A stretch of DNA of 64,000 nucleotides from Paragordius varius (GCA_964247055.1 OZ176055.1:4278001-4342000), one strand, 5' to 3'; shown: positions 1-12,450, counted from the stretch's first letter. A program made the numbers and translations. The notes: a model not told the origin generated them from the sequence alone.

Positions 1-1481
1 AAAATAATTGAATGTATATAAATAATGTTATTAACATGAACTATATAAAACCTAAAATTGTTAAAATGAATTAACATTTTTTTGTCATTATTGTAATGAT
101 GAGTGGTCATGCAATTGGAAAAAAGAGCCAATCATCAATTCATGATTATAGTATTCTAAAAACAGTCAGTTTTTAAATTTGAATTTAATAAAAAAAAGGG
201 ACTTAAATTATACAACGAAAAACTTATAATATTTAAAATCCAGTTGTGACTCTGCTTAGTGACAGTAATGACAGAAAAACATGTAGATGAACTTATCAAA
301 TAACCCAAAAATTTGGATTTTAATACCGGCAATTATTTACGAAATTGTTTTGTACGGTCGTGTATTTTTAAAATGAGGTTTGACTGTATACAAATATATT
401 ACAGTAGTAAGTATACATTTAGAAAGTTATAATTATTGCCAAATAGCATACACAATAAAGGGAAGTATTATTGGCTTTTAGTTATTTTTTCACTCTTTAC
501 TATTATTACCCAATAATAATTCTTTTTGCTTTCTAACAATATATATTTACTCATACTGTATTTATTTTAATTGATTCTAGATATTTAAAAACAAAAATAT
601 ATATTTGACATATATTTTTAAATTTTAACGATAACCTTATAATTAGTAATAACAAGATTAACACATAAACGAAAAAATCCTTAACCTCAAAAAACAAAAA
701 TTTTTATAAATCAAATATTTATGTTAAATTAATAAAAGTAAACGAAATATATATATTACCCGGTTAAAATACAATCTTGTTGGGAAATCGAATATTGAAT
801 CAATTGAAAACATAAAACAGTTAACCAAATTAAACCCATTATACTTTACTAAAATGTATATAATATGTAAATTCGTAGATTGGATAAATAAGCGCAAATA
901 AGTTTTTTCTTTGAGGAAAAATAAAAAATGAGTAAAAACGTGCGTTTTCTGCGCAAACAATTAATATTTATTACGTTTGTTTGTTTACAAATAAATAAAT
1001 TTAAAACAATATGTAACATATCTAAATATGATATTTATGAGTCATAAAATCTACTAATTTATATTATGAGCAATATACATTGCTAGTTCATTAATTATTG
1101 CCAAATAGCATATACAGCAAAGGGCGGTATTATTAGCAAATAGTTATTTTTTTTTACTATTATTAGCCAAAAAGAGTTCTCTTTGCTGCATATGCTATTT
1201 GACAATAATTAATAACAACCAGCAATGTATACTTACTCTTATATTTCTAAGAACTTTCTTCATAATATGAAATTAACAGCATGGTAGTCAAATGAATCTA
1301 GGCTTTGCAAAATATAATACATGTAAGTGTATCTATTTCACCAAACACCATAATTCGATCGAACTTATTTCAATTAAGGACAGTATTTTTTAATTACAAT
1401 TAATTAATCTATAGCTTCTGAGTTTATTTTAAATAAATCAACAACTAAATAGTTTATCACTCAAGGCAATGTACGTAGTAC
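1..1481. other. AT-rich intergenic DNA with two copies of a short palindromic repeat
   Basis: No credible coding exon was seen on either strand. Two copies of a short inverted-repeat element are visible, at about 431-536 and 1093-1210. The second begins AATTATTGCCAAATAGCATA and ends with the near reverse complement, so it can fold back on itself. The first copy is more eroded at its right end. The rest is low-complexity A/T sequence. Confidence 0.5.
1093..1210. repeat. Small palindromic MITE-like repeat
   Basis: About 118 bp with inverted ends (AATTATTGCCAAATAGCAT on the left, its reverse complement with one or two differences on the right). A related copy lies at about 431-536. The superfamily cannot be assigned, and no target-site duplication is clear. 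Confidence 0.55.
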
Positions 1482-2664
1482 CACTTGTGTGCGAAAAACA
1501 GGGTTAGTTTTTAAGAAAAAAATTTTCAGGAGATAGCTTATGACCAGCGAATTCCTTTATCGCAAAAATTTTAATTTGTTGACGACCATTGAAGTATTAA
1601 GAGAAAATCGAAATCGGCAAATAGTGAAAATTAAGGATAATTAATCATAATAAAAAATAAAAAAAACTTGAGGTATTATGGTTTATTATCATCTTAGGAG
1701 ATATTTTTAATTTATTAATAGTCTAAAATCATCTAGGTAAGGTTTGTATAAAATTTCGTTTCAGATGGCGTTACCATACTTAAAATACAAAATTTTATTA
1801 TGAAACTAGGTTAAAATTTTTTTTTATTATTTACTAGCTAAACTCACTATAATCTTAACATTCATATTTTCAGTATTCAAATAAGAGTATAAAATATTTT
1901 TTAGTTTTTCATTTTTTTATCATCTGGGCTTATGAGTGTATAAAATATTTAATGTTTTATTTTGGAATCTTACATGAGCGGGAAATATAAAGTGTATAGA
2001 TTAATACATAATAGGGTTTACAAGTAGTGGAATATCACCAACAATGATTACGAATCCCTGTAACAAGTTTGTTTTAACACAAATATTTTTACTGGGATTT
2101 GGACGGATTTTCGATTGATATTCCACTACTTGTTAATCCTATTTTTATTAAGTACTTTATAATTCCCCCTCATGTAAAATTCCAAAATAAAACAGAAATT
2201 TTTGTATACACTTATAAACCTAGATGACATAAAAATGCTAAAAAATAATATTTTTTACTTTCATTTTAATATATAAGTTTTTTTACTGAATATAGTATGA
2301 ATGTTAAGATTTTAATAATGAGTTTAGGTAGTAAATAATTAAAAAAAAATATTTAATCTAGTTCTATCAAAAAATTTTGTCTTTTAAATGTTAAAAGAAA
2401 AACGCCAACTTTTGAACTGACTATATCATTTTAGGCTATTTATAAATTATAAATATGTTCTAAAATGATAATGAACTATAATATCTCAACTTTTGTGATT
2501 GTTTGTTAAATTATCCCTAATTTTCACTATTTGCCCGATTCTTTCTCTCAATATTTCATAAACTAGGTCGTAAACAAATAAAAAATTTTACGGCAAATGA
2601 AATCGCTGGTATCAAGCTATCTTATGAAAAAAAATAATTTCATTAAATTTTTTTGCACACAGTG
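1482..2664. mobile_element. Chapaev-like non-autonomous DNA transposon, 4-bp target duplication GTAC
   Basis: The element starts CACTTGTGTGC and ends GCACACAGTG, flanked on both sides by GTAC (1478-1481 and 2665-2668). Long subterminal stretches are inverted copies of each other, so the element is a large fold-back. No transposase frame remains. A second copy lies at 41649-45007 with its own 4-bp duplication (TATT). CAC-GTG termini with a 4-bp target duplication are typical of the Chapaev group of the CMC superfamily; assignment rests only on ends and duplication length. Confidence 0.7.
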
Positions 2665-2846
2665 GTACTAGTGCAGCAAGTTAGATACGTTGTTATTAGA
2701 TGTATTTTATTTTTGTGGAAAAATTGGATATCATTATAAAATGTGTGTTTACAAATTATAAAAAAATGTGTATTACTAAAATTAATGTACTTAAGATATT
2801 AAAAAAAATAATGCATTTTTTTAAAAATTTAATGTAAGTTTTTAAT

Positions 2847-3085
2847 CAGGGGTGTCCAAGTGGCATCACAGGCCGCATTCGAAAGATATATGGGCATCCA
2901 TAAATAATTTATTAGATAAACATAAGACTGTAAAATGCAAACACAATATAACAATTTTTTCTAGTTCGTTGCTTATAGAATTATTCAGATAATTTGTTAA
3001 GGAGTATCAATTTTACTAAGTCGTGAGCATCGCAAATTATGGATTTTTAACTTTTTTGCGGGCACCACATAGTGTCTCACTGGAT
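2847..3085. mobile_element. hAT MITE relic (CAGGGGTGTCC family)
   Basis: The left end reads CAGGGGTGTCCAA, followed by a CAGGCCGCATT-type stretch. This is the usual look of hAT MITEs with 'GGGTGTCC...GGCCGC' ends. Related copies are at 56563-56723 and 59629-59930, where both ends and near 8-bp duplications can be seen. Here the right end is worn and the boundary is approximate. Confidence 0.5.
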
Positions 3086-3500
3086 TAAAGTAACCTAAAA
3101 GGTCAGGAAATGGTAAACGAATGTTTGATCGAATTGGTTCGATATATTTTATTTTATTATTAATGCATTAATGAGATTTAGTTATTATACAAGCTTTGTC
3201 CAAAGTTACCTATGGTAAATATTCCACAATTCGAATAATTTTTTATTATCGGGTAAATTTTGGAGTTTGGAGGACCCCAATTTTTAAACGAAATAAATAA
3301 TAATCTTTTAGAATCTGGAAAAATTGGGGGGCAGAAGCATATATGAGAAATGTATGCTAAAAAGAAAATGCAAAAACAAATGATTACGGTATTTTCGGCT
3401 CTACCTTTTTAATTACAAAGTATAACGCTCAATAATTGTTATATTAAAAAATCATTAGCGTAAAATAACATCTGATCATTATTTTTATGTAGTTATCATA

Positions 3501-3605
3501 AGGCATGAATAGGTAGGGCAACGTCTCACGTAGTGTTGTAGAGTTTGAACCCAATTATTACGCATTTTCCGTTTTCACTACCAGCCCTGGACAGTCATGA
3601 TATAA
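3501..3605 (+). mobile_element. tRNA-derived SINE, degraded copy
   Basis: Shares AGGTAGGGC, a box-B-like GAGTTTGAACCC, a TTACGCATTTT stretch and CCAGCCCTGGACAG with the better copy at 15681-15830. The order and spacing match, so both are copies of one SINE family. The tRNA-like 5' part is shortened here. Confidence 0.6.
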
Positions 3606-4046
3606 TTAAAGTCCTTATCTTTTAAAAAAAGGGGAAAAGATACTCTAAACTGTATATTTTTAGGCCTAAGTTATACGAAATTATATTGTTTATACAAAAA
3701 AACATTTTGAAGTTATGCTAATAAAATTGGTGGCTAGAATGACCTTTTTTATATAAGAATGATTTGATCAAATTACCAGTATCATTTGTTTAAATATCTA
3801 AATAATTATATTATATAAAAAAAATTAAATTTTTTTTTAAATGGTTTCAGGTTTTTGCAAATCGCCTTTTATGATTTTTAATTTGCGCAAATGAAGAAAT
3901 TAGTTTTATTCGGTCGGATTACTTTTTTTGCAAAAAACGTTTTTTTATATTCATGTCGACAATAACGCAATATATAATACTTTTTTCTAAATATTTTTGT
4001 GCGGTCCTGTGTTCCGCATAAAATGAGTTTTAGTAGCCTTGATTAA

Positions 4047-4615
4047 CACTTGAATTCAACACATTCATTTTTGTCCTTCGATTCAAATTGGGGTAGTTAA
4101 ATACCCCAGGCCTGTTCAAAATTAAATTCTTTAATATGGAAGGAATCGAAACCATGGCAAAATTTTGCACTTACATAACTTTAATATACAGATATATATA
4201 AAAAAACTTATTCAAAAATACTTAATATCACTTATTTTAAGCTAAAACCGAGAGGTAAAAATTTACAATGTAACATATGTGCAATGGTAAAATAGGAAAA
4301 ATAATACAGAATAAACAACTTTTTGCTATTTTTCTCAATGTTAGATGTAATTTAAATAAAAAGTTAGCTTTAATTTGACCCTTAAAATTAAAAGACGATA
4401 TTTTGCAAAAATTTTGTAAAATAAAAATGGCGTCGAAGTAATTTGACATGGAACTTTTTTTCAAAACAAAATTCTATTTAGATATTTTGGCATATTTATA
4501 TAATTTTTATTAGGATAGAAGCATGAATTTAAATTGGGACCGTTTCCTTCGGTAGTTTTTTACCTAACTCAAAATTAGCCTGGGGTATTTAGATACCCCA
4601 ATTTGAATCGAAGTG
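4047..4615. mobile_element. TTAA-target MITE (piggyBac-like), full length
   Basis: Flanked by TTAA at 4043-4046 and 4616-4619. It begins CACTTGAATTC and ends GAATCGAAGTG. Near both ends sits a palindrome of the type GGGGTATTTAGATACCCC that can form a hairpin. No coding capacity. At least four other copies occur here (14778-15318, 20110-20682, 34174-34235 fragment, 41978-44159 interrupted), most with intact TTAA flanks. A TTAA target duplication points to the piggyBac superfamily, although the terminal bases are not the classic CCC. Confidence 0.75.
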
Positions 4616-4619
4616 TTAA

Positions 4620-5994
4620 AAAAAGTTAATTTTAAGATCGAAAAAAAAGTATTGGGCACATATGGAAAAAGGAATAATACGAATATATTAGTTCTTTTTG
4701 ATTTGTTTTTTTTCTAAACCGAAAACGGTGTTTTAAACGATTCAATAATATTTTTTAAAAATTAATATTTTATACCCATTGTCTATTTATTTTTTAACAA
4801 GATATAAATTCCTATTTATATTTTCGGGCTATATATTTATTTTGTAAACGTAAATCGGAGCCTTTTGACAAAAGAGCAGCCGAAACGCAACCATTTACTT
4901 TCACGAAAAACAGTGGACCCCCAAAATGTTCCCAGAAAAATCATTGGAATCGAAGCCATTTGATGTGGCACCGTTATTTTTTATCAAAAACATACGTTTT
5001 AAAAACGATCGCTTATAAATATCTAAAATAATTTTCTAACCAAACAAAAAATATATTTGAATGTATATACATTCTATTAACTATTTACGATATCCAGCGT
5101 AGCACCGAACGAACTCAACTTTAAAAAAGGACGGAAAAATGAAAATTGGACTGTGCGAAAAATTTGATCTAATTTCTTATGATCGACTCGCGATTTTTTA
5201 CTATCATACAATTTTTATACGGGATTGGCTAAAAGAAAGAAAAGAGCTAAAAAATATATTTATTATATGTTTCAACTTTAAGCCAATTAATTTCTATTTA
5301 TAATTTCATTTAATTCTATTTAATTATCTTTATCATTATATTACGGATTTTAACAACTGTTATTACAAAACATAACCAATCCGTTCATTACCATTACCTA
5401 ATGCTGTTTATTGCAAATGCTCTGTGACAACTCTAGGAAAAACTGGCGGTGTATTTTTAACTCACACTGTATAACTGTCGTTATAAAGCAGTTGGCCAGT
5501 AATTTATCTATGCAGAGCTCCTATTTAGGGAAGATATTTTTTGCAACAATACTCATAGAGATCTGGAGTTTGAACCAAAACTGCTTTATGTGGATTCAAA
5601 AATGAAAAAGGAAGCCAATTATTTTATAGTGTATTTAATTTTTGAATAAAAGTAATAAAATACTATTAATATTTCATCAAGAACATTTTTGTAATTTTAA
5701 AGTTTGTCTGCGGCTAATTATCTAGCTATCTATAAACTGAAAATTAGAAACCCACGGCCAAATGACCAAAAAACAATGGAGCCGAACTAGAAATTTATCC
5801 CCATTTTTTTAAAAAGTGAAATTAAGCCAGACACAAGAATCAATTTAGTACCTTAACATGAATTTTGGTTTCCGAGTGTCAACAATTCATATAGTTTACT
5901 TATAATCTAAAATAACAAGCGTTGATGTCAACTATTTATAAAAAATATAACTATATACATAATTTAGATAAGATACGACAAAACATATGAGATA
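4620..5994. other. Intergenic DNA, one snap-back repeat fragment
   Basis: No gene seen. At about 5310-5395 is a fragment related to the snap-back element at 53415-53564: both carry ACAACTGTTATTACAAAACA followed by TAACCAATCCGTT. The rest is A/T-rich with no assignable feature. Confidence 0.45.
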
Positions 5995-7473
5995 TCACGT
6001 TACATTAACATAATATGGTTTGCTGATGTTAAAATACGTCTTAAACACAAAATGTATGAATTTGTTTAGTGGTAGCAGATCAAATTGGGGCTCAGGATCT
6101 AGCGGTCCATACACATAATAGTAAAAAGGATTGAGTGCAATGTAAACCGGTTTAAGGTCTTTCATCATTACACCGGTCCACAGAGCATCTTCATTAGTTA
6201 TGGGTGGAAAATAGGTGCGACTCATTTCAAAGGCTTGAATCGCCATAGAAACTGGTATGATGTAAGCACCCCCGGAACAATACGTCGGATAAATTTTGGG
6301 TTTAAAAATTTGTTTGCTTACAGAATTTTTATCTGATGCCTCACGAATGACCATCATACGATTCATAACGCCACACAGTAGCGTATTGTTTGGATAGTAA
6401 TACAAATGTTTTTTGGTTTTTAGTACTTTAGTAGTTGTCACCATTTCTTTACTGCTGTAATTATTATAATTATCATATAAAGAAGTATTTGATATGGTCA
6501 TTTTTGCTTCTATTTGAGTTTTATTCATTGTATCGTCTGTTTTATCATAAGTATCATGGTAATAATAGTAATCATAATTTCTCAATAAAATGGACGGTTT
6601 AAACGATCGTTGATTGTGAAAAAACCATTGCATGTAATACAGCATGAGATATAGGAAAAAGGGATTTAATTGTGAATCCGAATCAGTTTTTAATACATAG
6701 GCCGGTGGTGTCTTCTTGCATATATGTGTTACATAATAAAATAGCTCACCGGTTTTAAGGTATAAATTGGCGTATGAATCAAAAAATTTGTTCGATACCA
6801 ATATATCCCCATAATCTTTGTTTTCAGCCTCTAATTTTCGTTGTACTATAGTTTCGTTTGACTTAGCAATCAGAAATATTACACTCATTTTAAACAATTC
6901 TAAATCCTTTTGACTGCTATTCCTAATAATCTGTCTTCGCATATATTCCAAAGCAGCGTAGTTTGAAGTTGGATCCGTATCATAATCCAAATAATCTTGC
7001 TCAAACACCTGGGAAAATTGTGATTTTGCATCTTTCATTCTATCTTGCCATAAAAGTCGAAACATAGAACGTGCATGAAACTCTTGAGGTCTTGAAGTAA
7101 CGGCAATTAAAAGACTTAAACTATTTTTTTGGTTAAAGGATTTTTTAGGGAAATGACAAAATTGGGATTTAGGCACATAGCGAAAGCGTTTGCTGTAATG
7201 TATTGCAGGCAAAGTGTTTATTAAAACAGTATAATTAGAATAGGATCTAGCCACTTTTTTTGTCCATCGATAATCTATCAATGAATGTACATTATGCTTG
7301 GCTTCACTTCTTGCAGGTTGGAGTAAGAATTGATATTTCCGTAGGTTATAAAATGGTTGATTTAATTTTACAAAATATTCCTGTCTTCCCCAACGCAACA
7401 CGATAAGTGTTAAAAGAACGAGGATTCCATATATAGCTATTCTAAAATACTTGTTATCAAAATGTTTGGTCAT
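5995..7473 (-). CDS. GT31 family beta-1,3-glycosyltransferase, single exon
   Basis: A 492-residue type II Golgi membrane glycosyltransferase of family GT31 (beta-1,3-galactosyl/N-acetylglucosaminyltransferases), which would extend glycans on secreted and surface proteins or lipids. It has a short cytoplasmic N-terminus, one membrane anchor at about residues 10-27, a stem, then the GT31 motifs in order: LLIAVTSRP (121-129) with FHARSMFRLLW (132-142); DILVSNKFFDSYANLYLKT (223-241); YVLKTDSDS (259-267), where D264-S-D266 is the metal-binding DxD; YPTYCSGGAYI (395-405); and NEDALWTG (427-434). A Tyr/Asn-rich insert of about 70-90 residues (roughly 295-365) lies between the DxD and CSGG motifs and is absent from most animal relatives. 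The first Met precedes the anchor directly, and no intron is needed. Sub-specificity (galactose or GlcNAc) cannot be read from the sequence. Whether the longer insert affects activity is unknown. Confidence 0.9.
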   Translation of the reverse strand: MTKHFDNKYFRIAIYGILVLLTLIVLRWGRQEYFVKLNQPFYNLRKYQFLLQPARSEAKHNVHSLIDYRWTKKVARSYSNYTVLINTLPAIHYSKRFRYVPKSQFCHFPKKSFNQKNSLSLLIAVTSRPQEFHARSMFRLLWQDRMKDAKSQFSQVFEQDYLDYDTDPTSNYAALEYMRRQIIRNSSQKDLELFKMSVIFLIAKSNETIVQRKLEAENKDYGDILVSNKFFDSYANLYLKTGELFYYVTHICKKTPPAYVLKTDSDSQLNPFFLYLMLYYMQWFFHNQRSFKPSILLRNYDYYYYHDTYDKTDDTMNKTQIEAKMTISNTSLYDNYNNYSSKEMVTTTKVLKTKKHLYYYPNNTLLCGVMNRMMVIREASDKNSVSKQIFKPKIYPTYCSGGAYIIPVSMAIQAFEMSRTYFPPITNEDALWTGVMMKDLKPVYIALNPFYYYVYGPLDPEPQFDLLPLNKFIHFVFKTYFNISKPYYVNVT

Positions 7474-7631
7474 TTAAATGATGATATTCCGATAATCATG
7501 GATGAAATACAAAAACTTACCTGATTTTGTTATCATAATACTTTATACACAAAGTTACATTTTTTGCTCAAAACACATATTGATAGATTAAAATTAAAAA
7601 CTTTACCGCAAAAAATTATCTTATATAACAA

Positions 7632-7666
<35 letters not shown>

Positions 7667-9831
7667 AGCAAAACAAGTTAAATTATTTTCAAATGATAGC
7701 CTTTCATTTTTAGATACACTTGATTATAAGATGTGACAATAAAGTAAGGTATATTACCTTGAAAAGTTTTTATAGCTCGACAATATCAAACAATTACTGA
7801 CTAGAGTATATATATAAATATAAAATATTAATCAGTTTTCGTAATACCATTCACATTTAAACAATCATTTTTCGGTTTAAATATTTTTTTTACATTTATA
7901 TAAAATTATATTTTAGCGCTTTATCCTATGAACTTTTGTACGTTCGAAAAACCATTTAAAATTCTATAAAAGAATGGTTACTAAAATTAATTAACATGTA
8001 CAAAGTAACGAGAGCTATTGGCTATTTTGGTTATTTTATTGGCTAAAGGGTTTATTTACATGTGTGTTGCCATCGTTTTTATTAGTCATAATTCTGAAAT
8101 GTAGGGAAAAAAATATGTTCAATTAAATATATAACCAAAAAAATGGAAAATTTCATACATAATACACATGGAAATTAAAACCAGTTAATCAAATAACCGA
8201 AATGGCCAGTTACTGTGGTCCAAAAATATATTTTATAGTAACACAGATTGGTTCTTAATATTAAAAATTAAACCCATAACTTTTTCCTCTATAAAATATT
8301 TTTTATTTTTTTGTCCTAAATTGGTGAGTAGAGATATATAATTTAACGTATATGAGCCGGAATGGTTATTTACAATTTGAGCTAAAAAGAAAAAACAATT
8401 TTCTCTATAAACTAATTAAAATCCCCTTGTATCCATTAGAGCTTACTGTAATTATAGATATAAAAATGCCTTTCATAACTAGCTTAAGCCAGATATATAT
8501 TAATTAAATCGGTAGATTATATAAGAATTTCGTTACACAAAACTTTTGATTTTAAATGTTTATACATGGGTCCCCCTTTACCGAATGATTGATGTGTTTG
8601 GAACCAGGTTAAAAGTATACCTAAAACCGGGTTGGTTTTCGACGGTTGTAAAATTCGTGGTTTTAAATAAATTACGAAACACAAATAGTTTTCAAAACCG
8701 TGATTACAATAATTTTAAATGTTTCCAAAACTGTTTTGTCCTTAAAAACTGGTTTCTATCCGGCTTATTTGATAATTGCATATTATAATTTAAAAAATAA
8801 TACAAGAGTGAGATTAGATTTATTATAAAAATTATTTCATTATATCTAGGTATTAATAAATGTTTTCTATACTATGTTAATTAAAATATTGAGATTATTA
8901 TAAAAAAATAAAAATTGATGACAATTTATAAAACAATTATTAGCAAAATATAATGTATATCAAAGAATATTAATCAGATTTTCAATCATCATTTTTTGAT
9001 TTATTGAGTAATGCGCAAGGCTGTATTTTCAAGCTACCGGGTGAAGTCATAAGTTATTACCTGTTTAATAAAGATTACGGAAACGAAAAGCACGCTGACT
9101 ATTGATTTGATTCAGACCTCATTTTTTAATATTAAACGACAAAAAACACAATAGTCGGGTCCACCTGTTAGAGAGGCAAATGTGCAGCCGATATACAATA
9201 TTTTGAATATAAATAATTGATTTGTTTCGAAATTGTATGTATTTTACCCCAGTAAAAAGTTATGAAATCACTGGTAATGGCATGTTTCGCCCCATATGTT
9301 TTTTAACCATATTAAAAACATATCATAAAATATTTTCTTATCCAATAAACAATATTGAATCTACTAAATTTATTGAACAATAAAGTTGAAATAGAAGTAA
9401 ATAAACCAAATTCCAAAAACTAAATTTGTTGTAAATTTTGCTATAAACAGAATGAATGACCTATTGAATAATAGTTGTGGCCCAATGTAATTTTGCATAG
9501 TGTATATTAATAAGTATAATTATATAATAAATTAATTTTTGCAATATTGTTTTGATAAATATATAATTAGAACATTTTATAAATTATTTGTAATTTGATT
9601 AAGAAAAGTGGAATATTTTCGTTTGATTATGTTTATGGACCGGCAAAATAAATATTTTTAAATGTGTGCACTTGATAAATTATAAAGAAATATGGAAATG
9701 GAGTATAATTATAAATCTGTAATAAGGTAATTTGTTGCAAAAATATATGGTAAATAAATTTGCATTCATATCTCAAATGTAAATAACATAAAAAAGTAAA
9801 TTAAAGCAAAAAAAGGTTTATGATAACATGT
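7474..9831. other. Intergenic DNA without recognisable genes
   Basis: A (TA)n microsatellite lies at about 7637-7666. The region 8546-8788 is open on the + strand, but its composition is repeat-like and it matches nothing recognisable. No exon with matching splice sites was found. Confidence 0.45.
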
Positions 9832-12450
9832 CTATTGAGGTGGAAACGCCGATGGGTTGAAATCAACATAAGGATCTTTCATGTTTCGGAATTTGAGCGA
9901 AAGAAAGATCCCAATGAGCTAAAAATGAATGATAATATAAATTTTTAGTTTATTTTACAAATAAAAAAATTTGCATAAAACCAGTAAACAATTCCCATTA
10001 ATTGTGATTTTATGGAGTAAAAAGTAAAATATACAGACCAAACGTGAACCAAAAAATAAATATTTTCTTAGATTTTGTTTAAAAGTTGACTCATCGTTTT
10101 GGGTCCGAGTAGGAATTGGACGTACCAATTGTTAATATTCTTAATTACAAAATTCAAAATTGTAATATATAATTTGTATAGAAAATATGAGGTTTACAAA
10201 AGCATTAAAAAATATTAGTCTTTTAATTTTTGGGTTTGTATCCAAAATTAATTAAGATTTTTTGTGTACTATTTCAATGAGTCATATATTTATCTGTTTA
10301 ATTTGTTTAAACATCTGCAAATATTCTTTGAAGAAAAATATAATTTTAAGAAATGTATTTGATATAGTTAATTTTTATTATTTTATAATCTTTATAATTA
10401 AAATATTTCCTAAGATAGATATGAAATGTTATTTAAAATAATTTTTCAAAAATATTATTGCTATACAAGCGAAAAGATTTTTGAGAAATCTTACTTATAT
10501 GCCAATATTACTGAAAAAAAAATTTCTTTTTGAAGACGAATATAGGATTCGTATGAAATATTAAAAACACAATCAACCTTATTATTTAACAATGGACCTC
10601 TAGTTTAAATAAAATTTTGTTTCCTATACAAAAAATAATTATAAGAAGCTAAAAGCATGTCGGAACTCAAATTTTGCAAAAGTATAACATAAAGAATTTA
10701 TATTGTTTAGTTAATATATTTCTGTAAACTTTTTTTCATTTATGGTTATGAAATAGCTGTACAAAATAAAAATTTATATTAACAATAGAGTCAAAATATT
10801 AGCCCATGCAAAGTTTGACTGTATCTTTACATTTCTAAACAGAAAGGTAAAATTACACAATAATTATATTAGATAACTTGTTTAAAGGGTCATCCATTTG
10901 ATATTTTTTTAATTTACAGCATATGTAAATTAATTAGGTTATACTGATTATCATGTACTTACTTTTATTAAACCAAAAATAAAACACAATGTTGAACAAA
11001 CTAATTTTTTTAGATAAAAAAGCGTTACATATTTAAGTTTCCCTTAATATTTCTTACAATCGGAGTAATAAGAATCTATTTTGATCAAAGAAAGAGCAAA
11101 AAGAATTAAATATAATGGTAAATAAACTAATTTAATTGTCTTACTAAAGTAAAACTGAAAAACATGCCATAACCGCCGGAGCGCTTAAGGGCTCTCTGCA
11201 TGCGCGCATGTAATTTCGTCCAACAATCGGAACAAGGACAGTCGATAGCGGTTGTATTTGAGGGCATACTTTTATCCGTACAACAGGCGGCATTGATTGC
11301 CTCGCCTTTGGCTTTAACGCAACAACTAAGCTAAAACGATATTTTAATGAGGGCAGATTAAAAAATATTATAAAAAATAAAATTATAAGGACAACATGTA
11401 AAAACCAAGTGGAAACCATATTTTAAACAATTTTGATTTTTGAATGTTACTAATTGTTTTGAGTTGCAAAATATCAAATAAAGATGGAAATAGCTATAAA
11501 TTCAATTATTGAATATATAATTATAGAGAATATGTAGGAAAGCAAGATTAATGGTTGTCCTTTCAAAAAAATTGTCTTTTAGTTAAGACATTTTTGTAAG
11601 TTTCTATTTTACTATTCATTACAAAGATTCTAAAATAAATAATACGATATATTGTTTAGGATAAAATTTAGACAAGATGAAATAATCAAAAATATTTGTA
11701 AAAAATAATATAATTTTTTTCAGAGTAGGTTGCTAAAATTAGTTATGCGACTAAAATTATATTTACGCTAAGTACAAGAAAAATATATCATCCTGACCTT
11801 GTCAACCATAATTATAATAGTAATATCAAAACAAAATTTCACACCAAAAAAGAGAGAATTAAATATCATCATAGAAAGTAAAAATGATACTTTGCTACAC
11901 GTGGGATGTCCTAAGGGATTAATGCTCGATGGTTCAAAAGGCATGGTATTATTTTGGAATCCGCAACAATTGAAATAATCCTGAACATTTATTTTGAGTT
12001 TATCAGAAGCTAATAACCAGCCACGTTTAGCCAAATTTTCTTGTCGATACACTGAAAAGGAAAGGCAAGCGGCCGCAATAGAGAATTGCACGACAAACAA
12101 AGAAAAAAGGATAATCATGTACTAAATTTACAATAATTTAATTAACTCAATAAAATAAAACATCAAAAAAGTCATATATAACAAAATAAAGCACTTACAA
12201 AAAAGAGCAACACTTGATGATGTTTGTAAGTACTCCATAAACCGACTATGGCAAGGAAGAGTAAGAAAACTCCGCAAAAAACAATCCCACCCAAAATAGC
12301 AAGGTTAGTAATTTTGTTTGAGAACCGGCCATAAGTAGCGGTTCCAATTAAAATAAAGGCAACCAACTAAAAAATAATTATTCTCAAATTTACTATGTAA
12401 AAAACATTCAAGATAGCCAATGATGTTTTCGTGACACGGAAGGAACTCAT
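9832..12450 (-). CDS. TSPAN31: Tetraspanin, TSPAN13/TSPAN31 type, five exons
   Basis: Four-pass membrane organiser. Exons in transcript order: 12394-12450, 12199-12366, 11891-12121, 11145-11330, 9832-9918. All junctions are GT-AG in phase 0 and give 242 residues. Human TSPAN13/31 landmarks: LNVFYILVAFILIG in TM1; HHQVLLFFYMIIL at the TM2-TM3 turn (vertebrates: NHHQVLLFFYMIIL); CCG motif (FNCCGFQ) and further cysteines (PTC, SCC, ACC, CPC, C) in the large loop; and the TM4/tail run GMFFSFT...GIFLSLKFRNMKDP ending NPSAFPPQ, matching the GLFFSFTE...RFRNQKDP...NPSAF tail of TSPAN31/13. Intron 1 is only 27 nt (12367-12393); the others are 77, 560 and 1226 nt. The first exon is short but supplies a start Met directly before TM1, as in the family. 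TSPAN13 and TSPAN31 cannot be told apart. The loop is about 30 residues longer than in vertebrates. Confidence 0.92.

Noticed and set aside
8546-8788. Plus-strand open frame of 80 codons
   Set aside because: No recognisable motif, G/T-rich fold-back-like composition and no splice partner.
11025-11075. Short last exon for the tetraspanin after a 69-nt intron
   Set aside because: Splicing there gives ILITPIVRNIKGN and a stop, which lacks the family tail. The exon at 9832-9918 restores the FRNMKDP...NPSAF ending in the same phase.
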